A stretch of 64,000 bases of DNA, taken from Streptomyces acidiscabies. GTDB lineage: Bacteria > Actinomycetota > Actinomycetes > Streptomycetales > Streptomycetaceae. How positions within the stretch are numbered: position 1 is the stretch's first letter; each line of letters starts with the position of its first letter. Made by a program: the position numbers and the translations under genes. The DNA lies in NCBI RefSeq assembly GCF_020010905.1, contig NZ_JAGJBY010000001.1, positions 2,996,001-3,060,000 of the forward strand, given 5' to 3'. The notes under the pieces are model-generated. The model did no database searches and had not been told where the DNA came from. It worked only from the letters and a program-made list of their open reading frames with translations. Positions 25,332 to 34,122 of this stretch are shown one piece after another.

Positions 25332-26312
25332 GTGGATGTTTCCTTGACCCTGTGGGTCCTGACGATCGTGGGCCTCAGCGCCCTCATCGCGGTCGACTTC
25401 TTCATCGGCCGCAAGCCGCACGACGTGTCCATCAAGGAGGCGGGGATCTGGACGGTCGTCTGGATCGCCCTCGCCGGGCTCTTCGGCCTCGGCCTCGCGA
25501 TATTCGGCGGCGGTGAGCCCTCCGGGGAGTTCTTCGCCGGGTTCATCACCGAGAAGTCGCTGAGCGTCGACAACCTCTTCGTCTTCATCCTGATCATGGC
25601 GAAGTTCTCGGTCCCGTCCCAGTACCAGCAGCGGGTCCTGCTCATCGGCGTCCTCATCGCCCTGGTCCTGCGGGCGATCTTCATCGCCGCCGGTGCCGCG
25701 ATCATCGCCAACTTCTCCTGGGTCTTCTACATCTTCGGCGCCTTCCTCATCTGGACCGCCTGGAAGCTCATCCAGGAGGCGCGCGCCGACGAAGAGGAGG
25801 AGGAGTTCGAGGAGAACAAGCTCCTCAAGGCCGTCGAGAAGCGCTTCGGCGTCGCCGACCGCTACCACGGCACGAAGCTGTGGGTCCAGGAGAACGGCAA
25901 GCGGGTCATGACCCCGATGCTGGTCGTCATCCTCGCGATCGGCACCACGGACGTCCTGTTCGCGCTCGACTCGATCCCCGCGATCTTCGGCCTCACCCAG
26001 GACCCGTACATCGTCTTCACCGCCAACGCGTTCGCCCTCATGGGCCTGCGCCAGCTGTACTTCCTCCTCGGCGGGCTGCTGCGCAAGCTGGTCCACCTCA
26101 GCTACGGCCTCTCCGTCATCCTCGGCTTCATCGGCGTCAAGCTCGTCCTGCACGCGCTGCACGAGTCGGGGGTCCACGTCCCGGTGATCAGCATCCCGGT
26201 CTCCCTGGGCGTCATCTGCGGGGTCCTGGTCGTCACGACGATCACGAGCCTGCGGGCCTCCAAGAAGCAGGCGGAGGCCGAGGCGGCCGAGAAGGACAGC
26301 GTCACCAGCTGA
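25332..26312 (+). CDS. TerC/Alx-family membrane protein, probable manganese exporter
   Basis: 326-residue protein with about nine transmembrane helices. TerC hallmarks: ALIAVDFFIGRKPH, the acidic ITEKSLSVDNLFVFILI, and TTDVLFALDSIPAIFGLTQD, whose buried acidic residues are proposed metal ligands. Between these is an acidic loop (ADEEEEEFEE). Members of this family (Alx, YceF/MeeF) export Mn2+ during protein secretion and metal excess. GTG 25332 has GGAGG 7 nt upstream, within the riboswitch switch strand, which supports the start. A 12-bp hairpin terminator follows. Confidence 0.92.
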   Translation: MDVSLTLWVLTIVGLSALIAVDFFIGRKPHDVSIKEAGIWTVVWIALAGLFGLGLAIFGGGEPSGEFFAGFITEKSLSVDNLFVFILIMAKFSVPSQYQQRVLLIGVLIALVLRAIFIAAGAAIIANFSWVFYIFGAFLIWTAWKLIQEARADEEEEEFEENKLLKAVEKRFGVADRYHGTKLWVQENGKRVMTPMLVVILAIGTTDVLFALDSIPAIFGLTQDPYIVFTANAFALMGLRQLYFLLGGLLRKLVHLSYGLSVILGFIGVKLVLHALHESGVHVPVISIPVSLGVICGVLVVTTITSLRASKKQAEAEAAEKDSVTS

Positions 26313-26330
26313 TCCCCGCACGGCGGTGAA

Positions 26331-26358
26331 CGGTGCCCGGCGACGACGCCGGGCACCG
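26331..26358 (+). terminator. Strong hairpin terminator after terC
   Basis: CGGTGCCCGGCG / CGCCGGGCACCG: 12-bp perfect stem with an ACGA tetraloop, 18 nt beyond the TGA, followed by TTCATG. Confidence 0.8.
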
Positions 26359-26440
26359 CTTCATGTCCGGACGTCCACGCGAGACCGACCCCAGGGAACC
26401 TCCACATGCGACTCCTCGCCCCGTCTGCGACGATCGCCGC

Positions 26441-27541
26441 ATGATCACTGGGCTTCGGGCACTCACCGCCCGGTGGACGACGGCCGTGCCGGTCCTCGCG
26501 GTCGTCCTCCTGGTGTTCACCTGGGGCCGCGACCTCCCCGGCGCGGTCGTCGCGCTGGTCACCCTGGTCCTCGCCGGAGCCGTCCTCGCGGCCGTCCACC
26601 ACGCCGAGGTCATCGCCCACCGGGTCGGCGAACCCTTCGGCTCGCTGGTCCTCGCGGTCGCCGTCACGATCATCGAGGTCGCCCTGATCGTCACCCTGAT
26701 GGTGGACGGCGGCGACAAGAGCTCCACGCTCGCGCGGGACACCGTCTTCGCCGCCGTGATGATCACCTGCAACGGCATCCTCGGCGTCTGCCTGCTCGTC
26801 GCCTCGCTGCGGCACGGCACGGCCGTCTTCAACCCGGAGGGCACCGGCGCGGCGCTCGCGACGGTCGCGACGCTGGCCGTGCTCAGCCTGGTCCTGCCGA
26901 CGTTCACGACCAGCAAGCCGGGGCCGGAGTTCTCCACGGTCCAGCTCACCTTCGCGGCGCTGTCGTCGCTCGTCCTGTACGGCCTGTTCGTGGCGACCCA
27001 GACCGTACGGCACCGCGACTACTTCCTGCCGGTCACCCATGACGGCGACGTCCTGGCCGCCGACGACCACGCCGACCTGCCGTCCCTGCGCACCACGTAC
27101 GTCAGCCTCGGCCTCCTCGGCCTCGCCCTGATCGGCGTGGTCGGCCTCGCCAAAGGGGTCTCCCCGACGATCGAGTCGGGAGTGGAGTCGGCCGGACTGC
27201 ACCACGCGGTCGTCGGCGTCGTCATCGCCCTGCTCGTCCTGCTCCCCGAGACCATCGCCGCCCTGCGGGCCGCCCGCCGCGACCGCGTCCAGACCAGCCT
27301 CAACCTCGCCCTCGGCTCGGCCATGGCGAGCATCGGCCTGACGATCCCGGCGGTCGCCCTGGCCTCCGTGTGGCTCTCCGGACCGCTCGTTCTCGGCCTC
27401 GGCTCGACCCACATGGTCCTGCTCGCCCTGACCGTCGTCGTCGGCTCCCTGACGGTGGTGCCGGGGCGGGCGACGCCGCTGCAAGGGGGCGTGCACCTCG
27501 TGCTGTTCGCCGCGTATCTGGAGCTGGCGGTCAACCCGTGA
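26441..27541 (+). CDS. Ca2+/H+ antiporter-like (CaCA superfamily, ChaA-type)
   Basis: 366-residue exchanger with about eleven transmembrane helices and the two internal alpha repeats: GEPFGSLVLAVAVTIIEVAL, ending in the ion-binding Glu, and VVIALLVLLPETIAALRAA with its Glu, followed by LGSAMASIGLTIP. The pattern matches ChaA/y4hA ionic transporters (Ca2+, Na+ or K+ against H+). ATG 26441 gives MITGLRALT; longer forms overlap the upstream terminator. The stop codon lies in a 16-bp tandem repeat shared with the convergent transporter. Confidence 0.88.
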   Translation: MITGLRALTARWTTAVPVLAVVLLVFTWGRDLPGAVVALVTLVLAGAVLAAVHHAEVIAHRVGEPFGSLVLAVAVTIIEVALIVTLMVDGGDKSSTLARDTVFAAVMITCNGILGVCLLVASLRHGTAVFNPEGTGAALATVATLAVLSLVLPTFTTSKPGPEFSTVQLTFAALSSLVLYGLFVATQTVRHRDYFLPVTHDGDVLAADDHADLPSLRTTYVSLGLLGLALIGVVGLAKGVSPTIESGVESAGLHHAVVGVVIALLVLLPETIAALRAARRDRVQTSLNLALGSAMASIGLTIPAVALASVWLSGPLVLGLGSTHMVLLALTVVVGSLTVVPGRATPLQGGVHLVLFAAYLELAVNP

Positions 27542-27601
27542 CGCGGTCAACCTGTGATGCCGTCAGCCCGTAACGCCGTCAACCTGTGACGCGGTCCACC
27601 G
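27524..27601. repeat. 16-bp tandem repeat spanning two convergent stop codons
   Basis: Four units starting at 27538, 27554, 27570 and 27586 follow the pattern GTGACGCGGTCAACCT, with 3-5 changes between units; a partial unit (27524-27537) precedes them inside the exchanger gene. The TGA of the plus-strand gene (27539-27541) and the TGA of the minus-strand gene (27579-27581) both fall in the array. Confidence 0.8.
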
Positions 27602-28901
27602 CAGCCCCTCGTACGACCGCCACCGGCCGCGTCTCCGGCAGCAGCGCGAAGCAGCCCAGGCTCACCAGCGCCACCGCCGTCAGGTACGCCGCCACGCCCC
27701 ACGGCACCCGGCCGGAGCCCTCGGCCAGGGTGGTCGCGACGAGGGGGGTGAGGGCGCCTCCGAGGACCCCGCCGAGGTTGTAGCCGACCGCCGCACCCGT
27801 ACAACGGACGCGCGGTTCGTAGAGTTCCGGGAGATATGCGCCGATCACGGCGAACATCACGGTGAACGCGAGCAGCGCCCCCAGCACCCCGAGGAACATC
27901 AGCAGCGGCTCACCGGTCGCCAGGAGCGCGACCGCCGGGAACATCCACAGCACCGTCAGCACGCACCCGGTCAGGCACATCGGCCGCCGCCCGAACCGGT
28001 CTCCCAGGTGAGCCGCGAACGGGGTGAGCGCCCCCTGCACGACGACGGCGGCCATGACGCACGTCAGCATGACCGTACGGCTCACGCCGAGCCGTTCCGT
28101 CGCGTAGGCGAGCGACCAGGTCGTCACCGTGTAGAAGACCGCGTACCCGGCGGCCAGCGCTCCGGCCGTCAGCAGAAGAAGCCGCCGGTGGTGGACGAAC
28201 ACCTCGACGAGCGGCACGCGCGCGTGGTCGTCGATCTCCAGGAAGCGGGGACTCTCCGCGAGGGACGACCGCAGCCACACTCCCGCGAGCGCGAGCACCC
28301 CCGCGGCCCAGAACGGCACCCGCCATCCCCAGGACGCGAACTGCTCCGGCGAGAGTCCCGCCGACAGCCCCAGCATCACCCCGTTGGCGAGCACGAACCC
28401 CACAGCGCCTCCCACCGGAGGAAAGCTCGACCACAGAGCGCGCCGTCCGGCCGGCGCGTGCTCCGCCGTCAGCAGCACCGCGCCGCCCCACTCGCCGCCG
28501 AGCCCCAGCCCCTGGAGGAACCGCAGCACGAGCAGCAGCACCGGCGCGGCCACCCCGATCGACGCGTACGACGGGACGCAGCCGACCGCGACCGTCGACG
28601 CACCCGTCAGGAGCAGCGACACGACCAGCACGGGACGCCGTCCGTGGCGGTCGCCGACGTGTCCGAACAGCATCGACCCCAGGGGACGTGCGACGAACCC
28701 GATCCCGAAGGTCCCGAAGGCCGCCAGCGCGCCCGCGAGGGGCGAGAACGTCGGGAAGAACAGGGGCCCCAGGACGAGCGCCGCCGCCGTCGCGTAGACG
28801 GAGAAGTCGTAGAACTCGATGGCCGTCCCCGCGAGGGAGGCGGCGGCGAGCCGGGGCATGGAGGGTGATGCCGGTGATGTCACCGCGCGTACAGGCTGCA
28901 T
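27579..28901 (-). CDS. MFS transporter, metabolite:H+ symporter (MHS) family
   Basis: 440-residue 12-helix transporter. MHS hallmarks: GTAIEFYDFSVYATAAALV in helix 1, the loop GHVGDRHGRRPVLVVSLLL, FLQGLGLGGEWGGAVLLTAEHAP and the second-half loop AHLGDRFGRRPM. Relatives (ShiA, ProP, KgtP, CitA) import organic acids, betaines or shikimate with protons; the substrate here is open, though aroQ lies 1.2 kb away. The start is uncertain: ATG 28901 lacks a good Shine-Dalgarno, and GTG 28883 or ATG 28859 are possible. Confidence 0.88.
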   Translation of the reverse strand: MQPVRAVTSPASPSMPRLAAASLAGTAIEFYDFSVYATAAALVLGPLFFPTFSPLAGALAAFGTFGIGFVARPLGSMLFGHVGDRHGRRPVLVVSLLLTGASTVAVGCVPSYASIGVAAPVLLLVLRFLQGLGLGGEWGGAVLLTAEHAPAGRRALWSSFPPVGGAVGFVLANGVMLGLSAGLSPEQFASWGWRVPFWAAGVLALAGVWLRSSLAESPRFLEIDDHARVPLVEVFVHHRRLLLLTAGALAAGYAVFYTVTTWSLAYATERLGVSRTVMLTCVMAAVVVQGALTPFAAHLGDRFGRRPMCLTGCVLTVLWMFPAVALLATGEPLLMFLGVLGALLAFTVMFAVIGAYLPELYEPRVRCTGAAVGYNLGGVLGGALTPLVATTLAEGSGRVPWGVAAYLTAVALVSLGCFALLPETRPVAVVRGAAVDRVTG

Positions 28902-28972
28902 ACCGCGTCAACCAGCCGTGACCACCGTGCGTCACGGCGGCGCACGGAGCATCGGGGGCGCGCCCCGGCGGC

Positions 28973-30019
28973 TCAGTAGTGCACGACGATGCGCCGCGCG
29001 AGGCCGTCGACCCGTACGACACCGCCGTAGGGGACGACGATTTGAGGGTTCGTGTGGCCGAGGTCGACGTCGAAGACGGCCATCGTGTCAGGGGCGTACG
29101 TCTTCAGCGCCCGCTCGACCGCCGCGCGCTGGTCGGCGGCGTGCTGTGCGCTCGCCTGAGGGCCGTTCGGCCGCTCGAAGGACCATGTCTTGGCCCGGCC
29201 CATGAGAAGCGCCGGGAAGCGCCTCAGGAGCCCGCGCTCGCCCATGTTGCGCAGGACGTGGAAGACCTCCGTGGCGCTGGGCAGGTCCTCGGAGGTCTCC
29301 AGGAACAGCACGCCGCCGTCGTACACCGAAGGGTCCGCGGCGATCTCGCGGTCGGCCATCAGGAGCCAGGAGAGGATCTCCAGGCTGCCGCCCCAGCTGC
29401 GGCCCTCCACCACGCGGTCGGCGTTCAGCCAGGTCCAGCCGGTGCCGGGGCGGGTCTCGGGCGCGCGCGTGAAGGTCTCCGGGTCGGCCCAGTCGCCCTC
29501 GATGTCGCCCCAGCGGGCTGCGGGGCGCAGTTCGTAGGGGCCCGAGGTGAACAGGGCCGCGCGCAGGGAGCCGGCGGTCTCGCGGTCCATGGCGAGAGGG
29601 CGGCCGAACTGCACCATGACGCTTCCGCCGTGGTAGCCGACGATGCCCGTGCTGTACAGGTAGGCCAGCAGGTTCGTGTTGTCGCTGTACCCGAAGAACG
29701 GCTTCGGGTTCGCGCGGATCAGCTCCCGGTCCAGGAACGGCAGGACGGTGATCTGGTCGTCGCCCCCGATGGACGCGATCACCGCCTTGATCCGCGGGTC
29801 GGCGAAGGCCGCGTGCAGGTCGGCGGCGCGCTCCTGCGGGGTGGCGCCCATCCTGCGGGTCGTCGGGTACTCGACCGGCTCCAGGCCGAACTCCTCACGC
29901 AGGCGCGCGAGTCCGAGGTCGAACGGGCGCGGGAAGAGGCCGGGCAGCCCGGCGGACGGCGAGACGACGGCGACACGGTCACCGGGGGACGGCTTGGGCG
30001 GGTACGCGGGAGCTGCCAT
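28973..30019 (-). CDS. S66 peptidase (LD-carboxypeptidase / MccF-like)
   Basis: 348-residue serine peptidase. Ser nucleophile in FFGYSDNTNLLAYLY, Glu in SWGGSLEILSWLL and His in VDLGHTNPQ form the S66 Ser-Glu-His triad. The length and the ERPNGPQ region are closer to MccF (microcin C7 self-immunity) than to muropeptide LD-carboxypeptidase LdcA. No signal peptide, so it is cytoplasmic. It could recycle cell-wall peptides or cleave aminoacyl-nucleotide toxins. Divergent from aroQ. Confidence 0.88.
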   Translation of the reverse strand: MAAPAYPPKPSPGDRVAVVSPSAGLPGLFPRPFDLGLARLREEFGLEPVEYPTTRRMGATPQERAADLHAAFADPRIKAVIASIGGDDQITVLPFLDRELIRANPKPFFGYSDNTNLLAYLYSTGIVGYHGGSVMVQFGRPLAMDRETAGSLRAALFTSGPYELRPAARWGDIEGDWADPETFTRAPETRPGTGWTWLNADRVVEGRSWGGSLEILSWLLMADREIAADPSVYDGGVLFLETSEDLPSATEVFHVLRNMGERGLLRRFPALLMGRAKTWSFERPNGPQASAQHAADQRAAVERALKTYAPDTMAVFDVDLGHTNPQIVVPYGGVVRVDGLARRIVVHY

Positions 30020-30115
30020 GACCGCACGGTACGGGCCTCACCCGAACGGCGCACCGTGATAAACCGGAGGTGAGCGGCGGCCCCGCCGGGCCGCCCCGAC
30101 CGGACCGGAGGAACC

Positions 30116-30589
30116 GTGCCCCGCACCCTGGCCAACGCCCCGATCATGATCCTCAACGGCCCCAACCTGAACCTCCTGGGCCAGCGCCAGCCGGAGATCT
30201 ACGGGTCCGACACGCTCGCGGACGTCGAGGCACTGTGCGTCAAGGCGGCGGCCACCCACGGCGGCACGGTCGACTTCCGGCAGTCCAACCACGAGGGCGA
30301 GCTCGTCGACTGGATCCACGAGGCACGGATGGACCACTGCGGGATCGTCATCAACCCGGGCGCCTACTCGCACACCTCCGTCGCGATCCTCGACGCCCTC
30401 AACACCTGTGACGGGCTGCCGGTGATCGAGGTCCACATCTCCAACATCCACAAGAGGGAGGCGTTCCGGCACCACTCGTACGTGTCGCTGCGCGCGGACG
30501 GGGTGATCGCGGGGTGCGGGGTGCAGGGGTACGTGTTCGGGGTGGAGCGGGTCGCGGCGCTGGCGGGGGAGGGGACGGCGCGGGCGTGA
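30116..30589 (+). CDS. aroQ: 3-dehydroquinate dehydratase, type II
   Basis: 157-residue shikimate-pathway enzyme converting 3-dehydroquinate to 3-dehydroshikimate; type II enzymes form dodecamers. Motifs: [21 protein letters not shown] with the catalytic Tyr in the flexible loop, [32 protein letters not shown] with Asn and His, and [17 protein letters not shown]. The GTG at 30116 has GGAGGAACC just before it. It stands apart from other aro genes. A long hairpin terminator follows. Confidence 0.96.
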   Translation: MPRTLANAPIMILNGPNLNLLGQRQPEIYGSDTLADVEALCVKAAATHGGTVDFRQSNHEGELVDWIHEARMDHCGIVINPGAYSHTSVAILDALNTCDGLPVIEVHISNIHKREAFRHHSYVSLRADGVIAGCGVQGYVFGVERVAALAGEGTARA

Positions 30590-30600
30590 ACACGCTGGTT

Positions 30601-30638
30601 GGGTAAGGGGCGTCGGCCAAGGCTGACGCCCCTTACCC
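30601..30638. terminator. Bidirectional terminator between aroQ and the ABC ATPase
   Basis: GGGTAAGGGGCGTC / GACGCCCCTTACCC: 14-bp perfect stem with a 10-nt loop, placed between two convergent genes (11 and 8 nt from their stops). Confidence 0.85.
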
Positions 30639-30646
30639 ATGCCTCT

Positions 30647-31399
30647 CTACAGGCGACCGGCCTCCACGATCCGCCGCAGGAACCGCTGGGTTCGCTCCTG
30701 CTGCGGGGCGCCGAAGATCTGCTCGGCGCTGCCGCGCTCCAGCACGACCCCGCCGTCCAGGAAGCAGACCTGGTCGGCGACTTCGCGCGCGAAGCCCATC
30801 TCGTGGGTGGCCAGCACCATCGTCATCCCGTCGCCCTTCAGGTCGCGGACGACGTTCAGGACCTCGCCCACCAGCTCCGGGTCGAGCGCGGCGGTGATCT
30901 CGTCGAGGAGCAGCAGCCGGGGCCGTACGGCGAGAGCGCGCACGATCGCCACGCGCTGCTGCTGGCCGCCGCTGAGCCTGTCGGGGTAGTCGGACGCCTT
31001 GCCGGCCAGTCCGAGGCGCTCCAGCAGCTCCCTGGCCCGCTCCTCGGCCTCCTCGCGGGGCACGCCGTGGACGCGGCGCGGGGCGAGCGTGATGTTCTCC
31101 AGGACCGTCATGTGCGGGAACAGGTTGTACGACTGGAAGACCACGCCGATCCGGCGCCGCACCGCGTCCTGGTCCGCGCGCGGGTCGGTGATCTCCTCGC
31201 CGTCCAGCCAGATCGCGCCGTCGTCGATGTCCTCCAGCAGGTTCGCGCACCGCAGCAGCGTCGACTTGCCCGAACCGGAGGCGCCGATCAGCGCGGTCAC
31301 GGTGTGCGGGGCGACCTCCAGATCGACGTCCCTGAGGACGACGGACTCGCCGAACGTCTTGCGCACGGACTCCATCCGCAGCACCGGCGCGCCGCTCAT
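30647..31399 (-). CDS. Polar amino-acid ABC transporter, ATPase
   Basis: 250-residue cytoplasmic ATPase of a polar amino-acid importer (GlnQ/GluA type). Walker [16 protein letters not shown]-loop VVFQSYNLFPHMTVLENI, signature LSGGQQQRVAIVRAL, Walker B LLLLDEITAALDPE and switch His in LATHEMGFAREVAD. Note Ile rather than Pro-Thr in the usual DEPTSAL segment (DEITAAL), as in a streptomycete subgroup. Last of a three-gene operon; its ATG overlaps the permease stop (ATGA). Confidence 0.93.
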   Translation of the reverse strand: MSGAPVLRMESVRKTFGESVVLRDVDLEVAPHTVTALIGASGSGKSTLLRCANLLEDIDDGAIWLDGEEITDPRADQDAVRRRIGVVFQSYNLFPHMTVLENITLAPRRVHGVPREEAEERARELLERLGLAGKASDYPDRLSGGQQQRVAIVRALAVRPRLLLLDEITAALDPELVGEVLNVVRDLKGDGMTMVLATHEMGFAREVADQVCFLDGGVVLERGSAEQIFGAPQQERTQRFLRRIVEAGRL

Positions 31400-32271
31400 G
31401 CCGTACCTCCCTGGGACCGCTGACGGTCCATCCGCGCCGTCACCCAGTCCGTGAACCGGGTCATCGGGATCGTCAGCGCCACGAACAGCAGCCCCGCGAC
31501 GATGTACGGCGTGTAGTTCAGGCTGCGCCCGACGATGATGTCCGCCGCGCGTACGGCGTCGATCGCGCCGCCGATCGACACCAGGCCGGTGTCCTTCTGG
31601 AGGGACACCAGGTCGTTCAGCAGCGGCGGCACCTGACGGCGCACCGCCTGCGGCAGCACCACGTGACGCAGCGCCTGCCGGTTCGACAGACCCAGCGAGC
31701 GGGCCGCCGCGCGCTGCGAGGGATGCACGGACTCGATGCCCGCGCGGAACACCTCCGCGACGTACGCCGAGTACGTCAGCGTCAGCGCCGTACCGCCCAG
31801 CAGCACCGGATCGACCGTCACCCCCTGGAGGCGCAGCGCGGGGACGCCCAGGACGACGATCATCAGGTTGATGATCAGCGGCAGGCCCCGGAAGAAGTCC
31901 GTGTAGGCGGCGGCGAGCACCCGCAGCGGGAAGAAGACCGGGCCGCGCAGCGTGCGCGCGATGGCGATGAGCATCCCCAGCACCAGGACGGCCGCCCCGC
32001 AGACCACCAGCAGCCGCAGGTTCAGCCACAGCCCTTCGAGGACCTTGGGCAGCGCCTCGCGCGCGTAGTGCCCGTCGAAGAACGTCTCCTTGGTGCGCTG
32101 CCAGCCCGGCGCGTTGACGACGACCAGATAGAGCACCACGGCGACGACGAGCGTCGACAGCGCGGCGATCGCCGTCGCCCTGCGCGCACGCGCGCGCCGG
32201 TAGCGCTCACGCTCCAGACGGCGCTCCGACGGGGCGTACGCGTGCTCCTCCTCGGCCTTGGCGACCGTCAC
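31396..32271 (-). CDS. Polar amino-acid ABC transporter, permease
   Basis: 291-residue membrane subunit. A basic cytoplasmic N-terminus (RRLERERYRRARARR) precedes a first membrane helix; then come the HisM-type permease helices with YTDFFRGLPLIINLMIV and the EAA loop EVFRAGIESVHPSQRAAARSLGLS. One permease gene suggests a homodimer. GTG 32271 overlaps the TGA of the binding-protein gene (GTGA) and its own stop overlaps the ATPase ATG, so all three are coupled. Confidence 0.93.
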   Translation of the reverse strand: MTVAKAEEEHAYAPSERRLERERYRRARARRATAIAALSTLVVAVVLYLVVVNAPGWQRTKETFFDGHYAREALPKVLEGLWLNLRLLVVCGAAVLVLGMLIAIARTLRGPVFFPLRVLAAAYTDFFRGLPLIINLMIVVLGVPALRLQGVTVDPVLLGGTALTLTYSAYVAEVFRAGIESVHPSQRAAARSLGLSNRQALRHVVLPQAVRRQVPPLLNDLVSLQKDTGLVSIGGAIDAVRAADIIVGRSLNYTPYIVAGLLFVALTIPMTRFTDWVTARMDRQRSQGGTA

Positions 32272-33155
32272 TTGAGCACCGGGGCGTCGACAGCGTCGGA
32301 CAGCCACTGCTGCTCCAGCTTCGCGAGCGTGCCGTCCTTGCGCAGGGCGTCCACGGCGGCCGTCACACAGGGCGTGAGCGCGCTGCCCTTGTCGAGGACC
32401 AGCCCGAACTGCTCGGTGGCGCCGCTCCGGTTCTCGAACTGGCCGACGATCGTGGCGTCGGTGACCTCCGCGCCGGTGATGTAGAACGCGGTCGGCAGGT
32501 CCACGACGATCGCGTCGACCTGCTTGTTCTGGAGCGCGGCCTTGGCCTGGTCGTTCTTGGCGTACGCGGCGGCCTCCTGCCCCGGCTTCACGACGTCCTG
32601 GATGTACTCCAGGCTCGTCGTGCCGACCTGGGCGCCCAGCTTGAGGCCCTTCAGGTCGGCCAGGCTCTTCGCCTGCGCGGCCTTGGTGCCCTTCAGCGCG
32701 ATCACGGCCTGGCGGACGTCGTAGTAGCCGGACGAGAAGTCGACGGCCTTCTTGCGCTCGGCGCTGATCGACACCTGGTTGATGTCGAAGTCGAAGGTCT
32801 TCACACCGGGCGCGAACGCCTTGTTGAACGGCACGGTCTGCCAGACGACGGCGCCCTTGTCGTAACCGAGCTGCTGGGCCACCGCGTAGGTGACGGCCGA
32901 CTCGAAGCCCTGGCCGTTGGACGGCTTGTCGTCCTTGAACCACGGCTCGTACGCGGGCGTGTCGGTGCCGACGGTCAGCTTGCCGGACGCCGTGGTCGCC
33001 AGGGCGCCCTTCGCGCACGCGGCGCCGGACGACGAACCGGAGGGCGTCGCACCGGCCTTGTCGTCCGACTGGGGAGCACAGCCCACGGCGCTGGCGAGGA
33101 GGGCGACGGCGGCGGCCGTGAGAGCACGGCGCTGGACACGGGGGACGAGGCGCAT
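32268..33155 (-). CDS. Polar amino-acid ABC transporter, substrate-binding lipoprotein
   Basis: 295-residue lipoprotein. Signal peptide with lipobox SAVGC (Cys ~26), a Ser/Gly/Ala-rich linker, then the type II periplasmic-binding fold: LTVGTDTPAYEPWF, GQGFESAVTYAVAQQLG, FDFDINQVSISAERKKAVDFSSGYY and the Gly-rich LKGLKLGAQVGTTSLEYI. The ligand-binding pattern suits a polar amino acid (Gln/Glu/Arg class). First gene of the operon; ATG 33155 is preferred because it starts the signal peptide. Confidence 0.92.
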   Translation of the reverse strand: MRLVPRVQRRALTAAAVALLASAVGCAPQSDDKAGATPSGSSSGAACAKGALATTASGKLTVGTDTPAYEPWFKDDKPSNGQGFESAVTYAVAQQLGYDKGAVVWQTVPFNKAFAPGVKTFDFDINQVSISAERKKAVDFSSGYYDVRQAVIALKGTKAAQAKSLADLKGLKLGAQVGTTSLEYIQDVVKPGQEAAAYAKNDQAKAALQNKQVDAIVVDLPTAFYITGAEVTDATIVGQFENRSGATEQFGLVLDKGSALTPCVTAAVDALRKDGTLAKLEQQWLSDAVDAPVLK

Positions 33156-33456
33156 GGCCGGAGAGTGGCAGCGAAAGCGCCGGATTGTCCAGTTCACGAC
33201 AGTAGGTGTCCGCATAGTGGGAACGCCTGTTGCGCTCATGTGAACGGGGCCGCGAAGGATGTGCCTGGGCCGCCGGTCAAGGGCGGGGAATGCGAGAGAC
33301 CGGCGGCCCTTGCCGAGCGGGAGCCGTCTTCCCGCGCGGGGCACGTGCACCAGTGGACCGCACGCACACGCGCGCGGGGAGCGCGTGCGGCGGTCCGGCG
33401 CGGGTGCGCGATTCACACGGGGCGCGGAGGCGTTCGTACGGGGTGCGGGCCCCGCC
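33156..33456. other. Upstream region of the amino-acid ABC operon (301 nt)
   Basis: No gene is seen. The part next to the ABC operon (33156-33240) is AT-richer and probably holds its promoter, but I cannot assign hexamers. The rest is GC-rich and leads to the stop of the next minus-strand gene; no clear hairpin was found. Confidence 0.45.
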
Positions 33457-34113
33457 TTACCACCCGCGCGCGTGCCACTCCGGGAGCTGCGGGCGCTCGG
33501 CGCCCAGGGTCGTGTCGTCGCCGTGGCCCGGGTAGACCCACGTCTCGTCCGGGAGGACGGCGAAGATCTTCGTCTCCACGTCGTGGATGAGGCTCGCGAA
33601 CGCCTCCGGGTCCTTGCGGGTGTTGCCCACCCCGCCGGGGAACAGGCAGTCGCCGGTGAACACGTGCGGATGGCCGTGCGGGTCGTCGTAGACCAGCGCG
33701 ATCGACCCCGGCGTGTGCCCCACCAGGTGACGCGCGGTCAGCTCCACCCGGCCCACCCGGATCACGTCGCCGTCGTCGACAGGGACGTCCGTCGGCACCG
33801 GGATGCCCTCGGCGTCCGCGCGCCCCGCGTACGTGCGCGCGCCGGTGGCCGCCACGACCTCCGCGAGCGCCTGCCAGTGGTCGCCGTGCTGGTGGGTCGT
33901 GACGACGGACGCGATGCCGTCGTCGCCGATCGTCCCGAGCAGGGTGTGCGCGTCGTTCGCCGCGTCGATCAGCAACTGCTCGTCCGTGGCCCGGCAGCGC
34001 AGCAGATAGGCGTTGTTGTTCATCGGGCCGACCGCGATCTTGGTGATCATCAGGTCCTTGAGCTCGTGCACGTCCGCCGCGCCGCCGACCGTCACCTGTC
34101 CGCTGTACGTCAT
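33457..34113 (-). CDS. MBL-fold metallo-hydrolase (glyoxalase II-like)
   Basis: 218-residue hydrolase. Zinc motif HQHGDH (TTHQHGDHWQALAE), the third-His strand HLVGHTPGSIALVYDD, and the bridging Asp in FTGDCLFPGGVGNT; a further His in YPGHGDDTTLG completes two metal sites. The GxGNT/PGHG spacing is that of hydroxyacylglutathione hydrolase-like proteins, which in mycothiol-using actinobacteria may process mycothiol thioesters. It is 9 nt downstream of a mycothiol-dependent isomerase family gene on the same strand, which fits that idea. Confidence 0.9.
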   Translation of the reverse strand: MTYSGQVTVGGAADVHELKDLMITKIAVGPMNNNAYLLRCRATDEQLLIDAANDAHTLLGTIGDDGIASVVTTHQHGDHWQALAEVVAATGARTYAGRADAEGIPVPTDVPVDDGDVIRVGRVELTARHLVGHTPGSIALVYDDPHGHPHVFTGDCLFPGGVGNTRKDPEAFASLIHDVETKIFAVLPDETWVYPGHGDDTTLGAERPQLPEWHARGW

Positions 34114-34122
34114 GACCGCAGC

